Part shown: in pieces, positions 19,196-30,180 of the stretch
Layout: each line of letters starts with the position of its first letter
How positions within the stretch are numbered: the stretch's first letter is position 1
Position numbers and translations under genes: made by a program
Assembly (NCBI RefSeq): GCF_002174305.1
Contig: NZ_MIJB01000009.1
Location: 62,001-126,000, forward strand
From: Aeromicrobium sp. PE09-221
GTDB taxonomy: Bacteria > Actinomycetota > Actinomycetes > Propionibacteriales > Nocardioidaceae
DNA length: 64,000 bases
Direction of reading: 5' to 3'
The notes under the pieces: generated by a model
The model's input: only the letters and a program-made list of their open reading frames with translations
The model's database searches: none
What the model was told of the DNA's origin: nothing

Positions 19196-19285
19196 GGATC
19201 CCGCTCGCGCACCGCCGCTCGTGAGGCTCGCGTGTACGTCGGCTGCGCGGGGCGTCCACCGTTGACATCCTCCGCGAGTGCCCGG

Positions 19286-19678
19286 TCAGGTGTCGATCTC
19301 GGCCTCAGAGCGCAGGATGCAGAACTCATTGCCCTCCGGATCCGCCAGGATCACCCACCCCGTGCCGGGGCCGTACTGCCCGCGGTGGTCCGCTACCTGC
19401 GTCGCACCGAGCCGGAGAAGTCGCTCGAGCTCGGCATCGCGCGTCCCCTCACGGGGACGCAGATCGAAATGGATGCGGTTCTTGACGGACTTCGGCTCGG
19501 GCACCTCGATGAAGAGGATCTGGTGGCCGGTGTCGGGGTCGAGAATGAGGCACTCCTCCTCTCTGGCGCGGAGCGGCTCATCGGGCAGCTCCGTGTATCC
19601 CAGGACCTCCTTCCAGAAGAGCGCGAGCGCGTAGGCGTCGCCACAGTCGACCGAGGTGTGGGAGACATAGCTGGTCAT
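19286..19678 (-). CDS. VOC-family (glyoxalase/bleomycin-resistance) protein
   Basis: A 130-residue single-domain protein. It shows vicinal-oxygen-chelate features: an N-terminal beta strand with a His, a central IHFDL segment, and a C-terminal WVILADPEGNEFCIL signature with the metal-binding Glu. The substrate cannot be inferred. It is transcribed towards the NRPS and stands alone, with 90 bp between its stop and the NRPS stop. The chosen ATG 19678 has only a weak GAGG nearby. Membership of the metallophore cluster is unlikely. Confidence 0.8.
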   Translation of the reverse strand: MTSYVSHTSVDCGDAYALALFWKEVLGYTELPDEPLRAREEECLILDPDTGHQILFIEVPEPKSVKNRIHFDLRPREGTRDAELERLLRLGATQVADHRGQYGPGTGWVILADPEGNEFCILRSEAEIDT

Positions 19679-19881
19679 GACCTCAGCCTGCCGTAACCCT
19701 CCGACACCTACGACGGATGCGAGGCATGGTGTCGGGCGGCTGGGATGAGGACGATGGCGACGTGAGCGACGTCCCGCCCGCCCGAGCGGCGCGGGGTGAG
19801 CCGGGCCGGTCGAGGCTACGATGGAGGAACTCGCGGCGCCCCCGGCGCCGCTGACCGACGGCATCCCGACGGAGGCGCAGC

Positions 19882-20382
19882 ATGGTCGTGATCGAAGCGC
19901 ACAGCGAGGTCGATGTGCCTCTGCGCACTGCCTACGACCAGTGGACGCAGTTCGAGAGCTTCCCCCGGTTCATGTCCGCGGTGCGAGCGGTCCACCACGT
20001 GAGTCCCACGGTCACTCGCTGGCGCGTTGGCATCGGCCCGCTGCATCGTGACTTCCACACGGAGATCCTCGAACAGCATCCCGACGAGAGCTTGCGGTGG
20101 CGCAGCCTCGACGTGCGCCCCAAGCACGAGGGAGAGGTCGTCTTCTCCGAGATCTCCGAGGGCCGCACGCGGGTCTTGGTGAGGATCCGTCTCGGCTCGG
20201 GAGGGAGCGGGCCGATTCGGGGGATCCTTGAACGCGCTCTGCGCCGGGAGCTCGGCGCTTTCAAGGGCTTCATCCAAGGTCTCGGCGAGTCCGGTGCCGC
20301 ATGGCGGGGCGCGATCCACGAGGGCCGTGTGCGGCAGCCCGGCGAGCCTGCGCCCCGGTCGCCCACGTGGCCGCACGGGTGA
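19882..20382 (+). CDS. SRPBCC (START/COQ10-like) protein
   Basis: 166 residues. The N-terminus (HSEVDVPLRTAYDQWTQFES) is typical of polyketide-cyclase/COQ10-like SRPBCC folds with a hydrophobic ligand cavity. GGAGG is 6 nt before ATG 19882, so the start is firm. The gene ends 43 nt before the molybdopterin oxidoreductase gene on the same strand and may be co-transcribed with it. The ligand is unknown. Confidence 0.8.
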   Translation: MVVIEAHSEVDVPLRTAYDQWTQFESFPRFMSAVRAVHHVSPTVTRWRVGIGPLHRDFHTEILEQHPDESLRWRSLDVRPKHEGEVVFSEISEGRTRVLVRIRLGSGGSGPIRGILERALRRELGAFKGFIQGLGESGAAWRGAIHEGRVRQPGEPAPRSPTWPHG

Positions 20383-20425
20383 ACCGATCCGGCCGATATC
20401 CGACGATCTACGAGAGGCGATGGCG

Positions 20426-22738
<2,313 letters not shown>

Positions 22739-22743
22739 GCACC

Positions 22744-23577
22744 GTGGGCTCGATCACCAGACGGTGGCGCACGACGCGTTTCACCGTCGGCGGTGGACAG
22801 CGGATCCGCCCCGACACGCTGGCCGTCGAGGAACCGCTGGAGATCCGCATCGGCGGTAACCCGCTGGCCGTCACCATGCGCACCCCTGGCCACGATGTCG
22901 AGCTGGCCGCCGGTTTCCTCGTCTCGGAGGGGGTGATCGCGAGGGGCGAGGAGTTCGGCTCGGCCATCCACTGCGGCGGTCCGGGCACCGGTGGTGCCGA
23001 GAACACCTACAACGTGCTCGACATCGGGCTCGCCCCGGGAGTGCCGCTCCCCGCTCCGGACATCGCTCGGGCCTTCTACACCACCAGCTCGTGCGGGGTG
23101 TGCGGTAAAGCCAGTATTGAGGCGGTGGAGACGGTCTCGGCCTATCGGGTCGCCGATGATCCCGCGGAGATCGATATCGAGCGGCTGGCGCGGCTGCCCG
23201 ATCTGTTGAGGGAGCATCAAGCCGTGTTCGACAAGACCGGCGGACTGCACGCCGCGGGCCTCTTCGATGCGGCCACGGGCGAGGCGCTGGTCGTGCGTGA
23301 GGACGTCGGCCGCCACAACGCGGTGGACAAGGTCATCGGCTGGGCGGTGCTCAACGACCGGCTGCCATTGAACGGCACCGTGTTGCAGGTCTCCGGACGG
23401 ACCAGCTTCGAGCTGGTCCAGAAGAGCATCATGGCCGGGGTCCCGATCCTCGCCGCGGTATCCGCTCCGTCCTCGCTCGCGGTGGAGCTGGCGGCGGATT
23501 CGGGACTCACCCTGGTCGGCTTCCTGCGCGGCGAGTCGATGAATGTCTACACCCGGGTCGATCGCGTGGTGGAGTAA
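22744..23577 (+). CDS. fdhD: Formate dehydrogenase accessory sulfurtransferase FdhD
   Basis: 277 residues with the hallmark SSCGVCGK (CxxC) near residue 120, [15 protein letters not shown], and [19 protein letters not shown]. FdhD carries sulfur from a cysteine desulfurase onto the Mo-bis-MGD cofactor of formate-dehydrogenase-type enzymes. It starts with GTG 5 nt after the oxidoreductase stop, an arrangement that supports a dedicated maturation role. Length is normal for the family. Confidence 0.93.
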   Translation: MGSITRRWRTTRFTVGGGQRIRPDTLAVEEPLEIRIGGNPLAVTMRTPGHDVELAAGFLVSEGVIARGEEFGSAIHCGGPGTGGAENTYNVLDIGLAPGVPLPAPDIARAFYTTSSCGVCGKASIEAVETVSAYRVADDPAEIDIERLARLPDLLREHQAVFDKTGGLHAAGLFDAATGEALVVREDVGRHNAVDKVIGWAVLNDRLPLNGTVLQVSGRTSFELVQKSIMAGVPILAAVSAPSSLAVELAADSGLTLVGFLRGESMNVYTRVDRVVE

Positions 23578-23635
23578 GCCTGCCGTCGCGAGGTCGCGAT
23601 GGGAGAGAGCTGTGCCGGCGCAGCTCGTCTATCTT

Positions 23636-23664
23636 TTGCGACAGCTGCCGGTACCCGGTAGGAA
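23636..23664 (+). promoter_or_regulatory. Possible housekeeping promoter of the DAO-Rieske gene
   Basis: TTGCGA (23636-23641), a 17-nt spacer and TAGGAA (23659-23664) resemble -35/-10 elements. The -10 ends 6 nt before ATG 23671 and no SD is present, which would give a leaderless transcript. Weak similarity; offered as a candidate only. Confidence 0.3.
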
Positions 23665-23670
23665 CGCGGT

Positions 23671-25152
23671 ATGACGTCCCTGTGGCTGGCCGGAACCGAA
23701 GAACCGACCGATGACCCCTGGGCGCCGGAGCTCGGGGTCCAGGATGCCGTCATCGGGGCGGGTCTCACCGGGCTCGTGACGGCAGTGCTGCTCGCCCGCG
23801 CGGGACGACAGGTCACCGTGATCGAGGCCCGCTATCCCGGAGCGGTGGCCACCGGCAACACCACCGCCAAGCTCAGCCTGCTGCAGGGCAGCCATCTCTC
23901 CGCCCTCCGGCGCTACCACTCCGCTGAGACGGCCCGGGCCTATGTCGCGGCCAACACGGCCGGTCAAGAATGGCTCCTGCAGTACTGTGCTGCGCACGGC
24001 GTCGTTGTACAGCGGCGCCCCGCGTACAGCTACGCGACCACCCCTGACGGCGTGATGACCCTACGGCGGGAGCTGGACCACACGCACGAGGCCGGCCTGG
24101 CGACCGAATGGGTCGATGATCTCGCCCTGCCCTTCGAAACCCTCGCGGGGGTGCGTCTCGCCGACCAGGCACAGTTCGACCCGGTGCAGGTTCTCGCGGC
24201 GCTGCGTGCCGAACTGCGGAGCTGGGGCGGGCGTCTGCATCACCGCATCCGTGTCACCGGAGTGCGTGCTCGGCGGCCGTGCATCGTCCAGACCGAGGCT
24301 GGCGAGCTCCGCGCCGATCGAGTCGTTCTGGCGACGGGAATCCCGATCCTGGATCGAGGCCTGTACTTCGCGTTGATGGAGCCGCAACGCTCCTACGCCA
24401 TCTCGTTCCGCGGAGTCTCCAACGCACCGACGGGCATGTACCTGTCGGTGGATCAGCCCACCCGCTCCCTGAGAACGGCACCGCGGCCGGATGGGACCGA
24501 ACAGCTCCTGGTGGGCGGCAACGGTCACGGCGTGGGGCGCATCCGCTCCGAGCTGGGACAGGTAGAGGATCTGCGCGAGTGGAGTCATCGTCACTTTCCC
24601 GGTGCGCAGGAGACCCACTGGTGGTCCGCCCAGGACTACGCCCCGGTAGATGCGATGCCCGTGGTGGGCGCTGTTCCCGGAACCGGGGGACGTGTCTTCG
24701 CCGCGACGGGCTACGCCAAGTGGGGGATGACCAATGCCGCAGGTGCGGCACTTCGGCTCGCGGCCCAGTTGCTGGGGGACGAGACGCCGGCCTGGGGCAA
24801 GGCGTTGGAGCGCCGCGCTCCCGGTCCTGCCGTTCTGGCGCGGACCGGGATGGTCAATGCCAAGGTCGGTGCTCATGCGACGACCGGTTGGCTCCGGACG
24901 GGCGCGAGTTCTCGGCGGACACCACCGGAGGGAGCCGGCCTGGTGGCCCGCAGCGCGGCCGGTCCGGTGGGGGTCTCCACTGTCGACGGCGCGACCTGCG
25001 CGGTCTCGGCTGTCTGTCCCCATCTCGGCGGTGTCGTCGCGTGGAATGACGCCGAGAAGTCGTGGGATTGCCCGTTGCACGGTTCGCGTTTCGCCCCCGA
25101 CGGAAGCGTGCTCGAGGGTCCGGCGACGTCACCGTTGAAACCGCGTTCTTGA
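23671..25152 (+). CDS. FAD-dependent oxidoreductase with C-terminal Rieske domain
   Basis: 493 residues. The N-terminal DAO-type FAD fold starts with VIGAGLTGLVTAVLLARAG and includes the TGNTTAKLS block typical of this family. The C-terminus (about 415-493) is a Rieske [2Fe-2S] domain with CPHLGG and CPLHGSRF, giving the Cys-His/Cys-His ligands. Such fusions are widespread in actinobacteria and are often called FAD-dependent oxidoreductases of unknown substrate. It is monocistronic; a methyltransferase follows after 173 nt. Confidence 0.88.
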   Translation: MTSLWLAGTEEPTDDPWAPELGVQDAVIGAGLTGLVTAVLLARAGRQVTVIEARYPGAVATGNTTAKLSLLQGSHLSALRRYHSAETARAYVAANTAGQEWLLQYCAAHGVVVQRRPAYSYATTPDGVMTLRRELDHTHEAGLATEWVDDLALPFETLAGVRLADQAQFDPVQVLAALRAELRSWGGRLHHRIRVTGVRARRPCIVQTEAGELRADRVVLATGIPILDRGLYFALMEPQRSYAISFRGVSNAPTGMYLSVDQPTRSLRTAPRPDGTEQLLVGGNGHGVGRIRSELGQVEDLREWSHRHFPGAQETHWWSAQDYAPVDAMPVVGAVPGTGGRVFAATGYAKWGMTNAAGAALRLAAQLLGDETPAWGKALERRAPGPAVLARTGMVNAKVGAHATTGWLRTGASSRRTPPEGAGLVARSAAGPVGVSTVDGATCAVSAVCPHLGGVVAWNDAEKSWDCPLHGSRFAPDGSVLEGPATSPLKPRS

Positions 25153-25325
25153 GCTCACGGAGGCAGGCGGGTGGCGCTTACCACCGGCGATTCGAGCCGG
25201 CCACGGTGGTCGATCCGCCGATGCCGGTGGCGGTGGCCCGTCGTGACTGGAAGCGGCCACGAGATGCGCTGCGTGTGTGGACCCGCATCATGGAGAGCGA
25301 GCCGTCGGTTCTCCCATAGGCCGAC

Positions 25326-25979
25326 ATGACGGAGGTGACCGTGAAGCAGACGCGCCCGAGATCGACCATGACGTTCGGCGGACTGGAGATCGTCTTCGAC
25401 GACCGCGTTCTGCATCCACGGGATTGGACGGTGGCACAGTCCTGGTGGGCCGAGGAACTGCTGGCGACAGCGCCAGCCGGGCCGGTGCTGGAGCTGTGTG
25501 CCGGTGCCGGGCAGATCGGCCTGCTCGCCGTCCGGGGCTCCGATCGCCGGTTGGTGATGGTCGACCGCAATCCGATCGCCTGCGACTTCGCCTCGTTCAA
25601 TGCCGAGACGGCGGGATTGAGCGGCCGGGTGACGGTGCGCCAGGGTGAGATGGAGCGGTGCATCGGACCGGGCGAGCGGTTCGCTCTCGTCCTCGCCGAT
25701 CCTCCGTGGGTACGCAGCGAGGAGGTGCAGCGTTTTCCCGAGGATCCCGTCGGCGCGATCGACGGCGGCGACGACGGGCTCAGGATCGCTCGCTCCTGTC
25801 TGGCCCTGGCGGACCGACATCTCCTGCCGGGCGGCAGCATGCTGCTGCAACTGGGCGACGATGCTCAGATCGATGCCCTCGCCGAGAAGCTTGACCGGCA
25901 CTCCCGCCTCCACGTCGGTGAACGGCGATCGTTCGAGGGGCGCGGCGTGCTGGTGCGGATCACGGCCAGCGGGGAGTGA
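25326..25979 (+). CDS. Class I SAM-dependent methyltransferase
   Basis: 217 residues with motif I ELCAGAGQIG near residue 58, an acidic motif II (MVDRNP) and the DPPW motif near 127. The DPPW form (like NPPY) points to an N-methyltransferase of the small-domain MTS/HemK-like type acting on a planar amino group. The true target, protein or nucleic acid, is not evident. It ends 8 nt before the stop of the convergent PucR gene. Confidence 0.8.
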   Translation: MTEVTVKQTRPRSTMTFGGLEIVFDDRVLHPRDWTVAQSWWAEELLATAPAGPVLELCAGAGQIGLLAVRGSDRRLVMVDRNPIACDFASFNAETAGLSGRVTVRQGEMERCIGPGERFALVLADPPWVRSEEVQRFPEDPVGAIDGGDDGLRIARSCLALADRHLLPGGSMLLQLGDDAQIDALAEKLDRHSRLHVGERRSFEGRGVLVRITASGE

Positions 25980-25987
25980 GGACGGGC

Positions 25988-27124
25988 TCACGGGAGCGGC
26001 ATCGCCCTCGTTCGCACGGCCTCTCGTAGCCAAGCCAGCTCGACGACGGTGTGCAGATCGGCGAGGTCGGCGCCCGTGAGCTGCTGGAAGCGTTGGAGCC
26101 GGTGACGCAAAGTGTTCTCGTGGACGACCAGGCGCTGGGAGGCCTGACGGATGCTCTGCGAGCTCTCCAGATAGGTCCAGACGCTGTCCAAGAGGACTCT
26201 GCCGAAGCGATGCTCACCCGCCAGCGCGGGAAGGTACTTGTCCGAGATCAGCTCGTGGACCAGGCGTTCCTCGGGTACGGCCATGCGCCAGGTGATCTCC
26301 GTCGCGTCCAGCCAGCTGCCGGGGACGGCATCGGTCTGGGCGAGGACGCGTCGTGCTGACCGCCAGGACCGACCGATGTGCTCCAGGGATTCGAGCGTTC
26401 CTGCCGCGATCGACCCGGAGACGAGGGCTTCGCGTGGGTCGCGTGCCACGATGCCCACGGCGAATGAGCCGAGTGAGGCGGCGAGCGCCGGGGACTCGGG
26501 CGTCGCTCCATGGCTCTCGACCTTCCGCACCCACGGATCGTGTGACTCGCACACCGTCATGACGATGCGATAGCGCTGTCCTCGATCCAGTCCCAGTGCC
26601 TCCGCTCGTCGCAGTGTCCCTTCATGGTCGCCCTCGCGATCGCCGAAGGCGCGTAGGACATCGGCCTTCTCGACATTGCGGCGCACCTCGTCGGTCACGG
26701 CATGGGCACGATACTCGCGGACGGCGAGGTCCATGAACCAATCGCCCACCTCCCACAGGAGGCTCGAGCCGAAGAGCGTCTCCTCGGGGTCCAGCGAGCG
26801 CTGCCGGGCGACCTCGATGAACCGATGGTGGATCGCCGTGAGGTTGAGCCGATACGCCCGGATGATGGCGTCGATGGGCATGCCCTGCTCCATCCGCCGC
26901 CGCGTCGTGCGCTGGGGTTCGCCCTCCCCGTCGTCCAGGGGGGCTCGGCGCGCACGCAGACAGGCCACCCCACGGCTCACATTGGTGTGGATCGAGCCGA
27001 GGAGCTCGTCGCGGCTGATCGACACGTAGTCCGGCAGCTCCGCATAGATGCTCTCGGCGGCTCGTGCCGCGAGCTCGTGCACCTCGCTCTGCAGATCGTC
27101 GGCGATATCGGCCAGGGTCAGCAT
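25988..27124 (-). CDS. PucR/CdaR-family transcriptional regulator
   Basis: 378 residues. The C-terminal PucR-type helix-turn-helix (SSQSIRQASQRLVVHENTLRHRLQRF region) follows a GGDEF-like middle domain and an N-terminal sensory region. It is divergent from the ligase-MHS-thiolase operon with a 132-bp gap and is probably its regulator, since PucR proteins often control the neighbouring catabolic genes. ATG 27124 has GAAGGA about 10 nt upstream; an ORF extension to 27199 lacks support. Confidence 0.82.
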   Translation of the reverse strand: MLTLADIADDLQSEVHELAARAAESIYAELPDYVSISRDELLGSIHTNVSRGVACLRARRAPLDDGEGEPQRTTRRRMEQGMPIDAIIRAYRLNLTAIHHRFIEVARQRSLDPEETLFGSSLLWEVGDWFMDLAVREYRAHAVTDEVRRNVEKADVLRAFGDREGDHEGTLRRAEALGLDRGQRYRIVMTVCESHDPWVRKVESHGATPESPALAASLGSFAVGIVARDPREALVSGSIAAGTLESLEHIGRSWRSARRVLAQTDAVPGSWLDATEITWRMAVPEERLVHELISDKYLPALAGEHRFGRVLLDSVWTYLESSQSIRQASQRLVVHENTLRHRLQRFQQLTGADLADLHTVVELAWLREAVRTRAMPLP

Positions 27125-27229
27125 GGAGGGTCGGTCCTTCCGTTGATTGGAGAAATCCACGACGAGGAGCGTGAACTTTGGCGATTTCGCCGTAGCCACC
27201 GACTCATGCTGTCGGGAAACTACTACTGC

Positions 27230-27243
27230 GTGATCGTCATCAC
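27230..27243. promoter_or_regulatory. Inverted repeat before the ligase operon, candidate PucR site
   Basis: GTGAT-CGTC-ATCAC is a perfect 5-bp inverted repeat immediately upstream of the GAAAGG ribosome-binding site of the ligase gene. A second small palindrome, GGCGATTTCGCC, lies at 27180-27191. Either could be an operator; short arms keep confidence low. Confidence 0.3.
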
Positions 27244-27256
27244 AGAAAGGTACGCG

Positions 27257-28852
27257 ATGTCCAGAACGGCCCAGTGGCAGGGAGCGCCACCCGCGCCACC
27301 CGCCGGATCCGCCTCGACCTTCAGCGCCCTATGGGACCGGGCCCGCGAGCGGCACAGCACGCGTCCATTCCTGATCTTCCAGAACGAGGACGACGCGGTC
27401 AGCTCCTGGACCTACGGCGAGTTCGACCGCGCCGTCGACGCCGTGATCGTGCGACTCCGCGAGGCCGGCGTGGGCGCCGGGGACGGAATCCACCTGTGCC
27501 TGCGGAACTGCCCGGCCTTCGTGGCGATCTGGCTGGCCGCCGCGCGGCTCGGGGCATGGATCGTTCCCGTCGATCCCACGGCCGCCGGTCGCGAGATCCG
27601 CCAGCAGCTCGCGCGCACCGGCGCCCGCCTCGGCGTATACGGCCGGTCGCGGGGCGCGGTGTATCGCAGTGGAACCGAGGCATTCGACGGTCCACTGTGG
27701 GAACTGGAGGAGTCGGCTCGCGATATCGACGGCTGGCTGACGGGTGACACGGTGGCGGGCTCGAAGACCGCTCCCGGCGAGCGTGATCGTCTCGCCATCA
27801 TGTTCACCTCGGGCACGACGTCCCAACCGAAGGGAGTCGTGCTCACCCAGCGCAACTACCACTGCGTCGCAGTGACGATGGCCGAGGCGGCGCGCCTGAG
27901 GCCTGAGCATCGCTGGTTCGTGACGCTTCCGCTCTTCCACGGCAACGCCCAGTACTACTGCTTCGCGTCGGCGATCGCCGTCGGGGCCAGCGTCGCCCTC
28001 ACCGCCGGCTTCTCGGCATCCCGCTGGGTGTCTGACGCGATCGCCGTGGAGGCCACCCACGCGAGCCTCTTCGCCGCACCGATGCGCATGATCCTGGCGC
28101 GCACGCCGGCCCAGCAGCGACCGGCCCGCCTCGAGCATGTCTGGTTCGCCCAGAATCTGGGGGCCGAACATCACCGGCAGTTCGCCGAGCTCGCGGGGGT
28201 CACCCCCCGACAGCTCTACGGGATGACCGAGACGGTCCCGGTGGTCACCTACGACCGCAGCGCCGAGCCCGTCCACGATCTCATCGGACACCCTGTCCCG
28301 GGGCGCATCGCCCGACTCGTCCGGGGAGCCTCGCTCGAGCCGGTGCCCACCGGGGAAACGGGGATGATCGCGGTAGCCGGACGCCGCGGCGATGATCTCT
28401 TCGCTGAGTACCTCGATGATCCGGAGGCGACGGCACGGACCCTCGTCCAGGACGACGAGGGAGTCGACTGGTTGTTGACGGGTGATCTTGCCGTCGACGA
28501 CGGAGCGCGTGGGTGGCGCTTCGTCGGACGCAACGACGACGTCATCAAAGTCGCCGGTGAGAACGTGTCACTGACGGAGGTGGAGGCGGCGCTCGCACAG
28601 GCTCCCGGCGTGCTGGAGGCCGCCGTGGTGGCCCAGGACGACCCGATCCGCGACCGGGTGCCCGTCGCCTATGTCGTGCCCCGAGACGAGGCGAGCCCTC
28701 CGGACCTCGCCGCACTCGAGGTGTGGGCGACGCAGCACCTCGCCAAGGCGGCTCGACCACGGGAATGGCATGTGATCGCCGAACTCCCGCGCACCAGCGT
28801 CGGCAAGGTCCGGCGCTTCAAGCTCGACACTCCCACGAACGGAGAACACTGA
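27257..28852 (+). CDS. ATP-dependent acyl-CoA ligase (ANL superfamily)
   Basis: 531 residues. It has ANL motifs: A3 FTSGTTSQPKGVVLT near 180, A5 YGMTETVP near 320, A7 LTGDLAVDD, A8 GRNDDVIKVAGENVS, and the terminal Lys in TSVGKVRRFK. It forms an acyl-adenylate and then a CoA thioester; the overall form resembles CaiC/long-chain or cyclic-acid CoA ligases. ATG 27257 has GAAAGG 6 nt upstream. The stop overlaps the start of the symporter gene (TGATG). With the transporter and thiolase it makes an uptake-activation-cleavage operon for an unidentified carboxylic acid. Confidence 0.87.
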   Translation: MSRTAQWQGAPPAPPAGSASTFSALWDRARERHSTRPFLIFQNEDDAVSSWTYGEFDRAVDAVIVRLREAGVGAGDGIHLCLRNCPAFVAIWLAAARLGAWIVPVDPTAAGREIRQQLARTGARLGVYGRSRGAVYRSGTEAFDGPLWELEESARDIDGWLTGDTVAGSKTAPGERDRLAIMFTSGTTSQPKGVVLTQRNYHCVAVTMAEAARLRPEHRWFVTLPLFHGNAQYYCFASAIAVGASVALTAGFSASRWVSDAIAVEATHASLFAAPMRMILARTPAQQRPARLEHVWFAQNLGAEHHRQFAELAGVTPRQLYGMTETVPVVTYDRSAEPVHDLIGHPVPGRIARLVRGASLEPVPTGETGMIAVAGRRGDDLFAEYLDDPEATARTLVQDDEGVDWLLTGDLAVDDGARGWRFVGRNDDVIKVAGENVSLTEVEAALAQAPGVLEAAVVAQDDPIRDRVPVAYVVPRDEASPPDLAALEVWATQHLAKAARPREWHVIAELPRTSVGKVRRFKLDTPTNGEH

Positions 28853-30180
28853 TGTCCGCTCCCGCGATCTCCCCTCAACGCCGCCGGCGCGCGTTCGTCG
28901 GCGCGATCTCCGGCCACCTCATCGAGTGGTACGACTACGGGATCTATGGATTCCTCGCCGTCGTGATGGGGCAGGTCTTCTTCGCCTCGTCGTCACCGGG
29001 TGTCAGCCTGTTGAGCAGCTTCGCGGCCTTCGCCCTGAGCTTCTTCATGCGACCCCTCGGCGGCCTGTTCTTCGGCCCCTTGGGGGACCGGATCGGACGC
29101 CGCGCGACGCTCACGATCGTCATGGTGCTGATGGCGGGCTCGACCTGCCTCATCGGCGTGCTTCCCACCTATGCTGCCGTGGGGGTGCTCGCGCCGGTGC
29201 TCCTCGTGCTGCTGCGCTGCCTCCAGGGGCTGTCGGCCGGTGGTGAGATCGGCACGGTGACGACCTTCATCGCCGAGTACGCGGGCCCCGGCCGACGCGG
29301 TTACTCGACGAGCTGGCTGATGGTCACAGCTGTGCTCGGCCTGCTGCTGGGCAGCTTCGTCGCCAATGGGCTCAGTGCCGTGCTGGGTGACGAGACGATG
29401 CACGACTGGGGATGGCGGATCCCCTTCCTGATCGCCGGCCCGCTCGGCATGATCGCCGCCTATATCCGCCTCAAGCTCGAGGACAGCCCCGAGTTCCAGG
29501 CGCTCGCCGAGGCCGGGCACACCGAGAAGGCGCCGCTGCGTGCGTGCATGCGGTGGCGGCGTGCGTTGGTCCTGGTCTTCTGCATCATCACCGTCCACGC
29601 CTCGATCTTCTACCTGGTGCTGACCTTCGCCTCGACCTTCCTCAGCAACACCCTGGGCTTCGGCTCGTCGACGCGATTCTGGTTCGTGATCGTCGCCGCC
29701 TCGACCGCGGCCGCGGTCATGCCTCTGGGAGGTGCGTTCACCGATCGATACGGCCGGCGTCCCTTCCTGCTGGTCACGGCCGCGATGGCGACGCTGTCGA
29801 TGCTGTGGTTCTTCCTGGCCGCACCGGGGGCCACCCCGACGACCTTCTTCTTCCCGCTGATGGCCTGTGCGCTCTCCTTCGGCCTGTACGCCTCGTCGAC
29901 CTACGCGACGATGACGGAGCTCATCCCGACCAGGATCCGCTCGACGGGCATCGCGGTGGCCTACAACGTCCCGGTGGCCGTCTTCGGAGGGAGTGCGCCG
30001 CTGGTCGCCGCGGCTCTCATCGAGAGCACCGGCAGCATCACCTCGCCGAGCTACTTCTTCGTCGCCACCGGACTGCTCTCGATCGCCGCGCTCCTGGTCC
30101 TGAAGCCGAGCGACTTCGAACGCTCCGCCGAGGCCGACCGGATCGCGCAACATCGCGCCGCGCAGGAGGTGGCCGCATGA
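28852..30180 (+). CDS. MHS-family MFS transporter (metabolite:H+ symporter)
   Basis: 442 residues with about 12 membrane segments. Signature regions are IEWYDYGIYGFLA at the N-terminus, FGPLGDRIGRR between helices 2 and 3, RCLQGLSAGGEIG, and ELIPTRIRSTGIAVAYN. The MHS family imports organic acids and osmolytes with protons (ShiA, KgtP, ProP). It starts inside the ligase stop and ends overlapping the thiolase start, so the three genes are translationally coupled. The likely cargo is the acid that the ligase activates. Confidence 0.9.
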   Translation: MSAPAISPQRRRRAFVGAISGHLIEWYDYGIYGFLAVVMGQVFFASSSPGVSLLSSFAAFALSFFMRPLGGLFFGPLGDRIGRRATLTIVMVLMAGSTCLIGVLPTYAAVGVLAPVLLVLLRCLQGLSAGGEIGTVTTFIAEYAGPGRRGYSTSWLMVTAVLGLLLGSFVANGLSAVLGDETMHDWGWRIPFLIAGPLGMIAAYIRLKLEDSPEFQALAEAGHTEKAPLRACMRWRRALVLVFCIITVHASIFYLVLTFASTFLSNTLGFGSSTRFWFVIVAASTAAAVMPLGGAFTDRYGRRPFLLVTAAMATLSMLWFFLAAPGATPTTFFFPLMACALSFGLYASSTYATMTELIPTRIRSTGIAVAYNVPVAVFGGSAPLVAAALIESTGSITSPSYFFVATGLLSIAALLVLKPSDFERSAEADRIAQHRAAQEVAA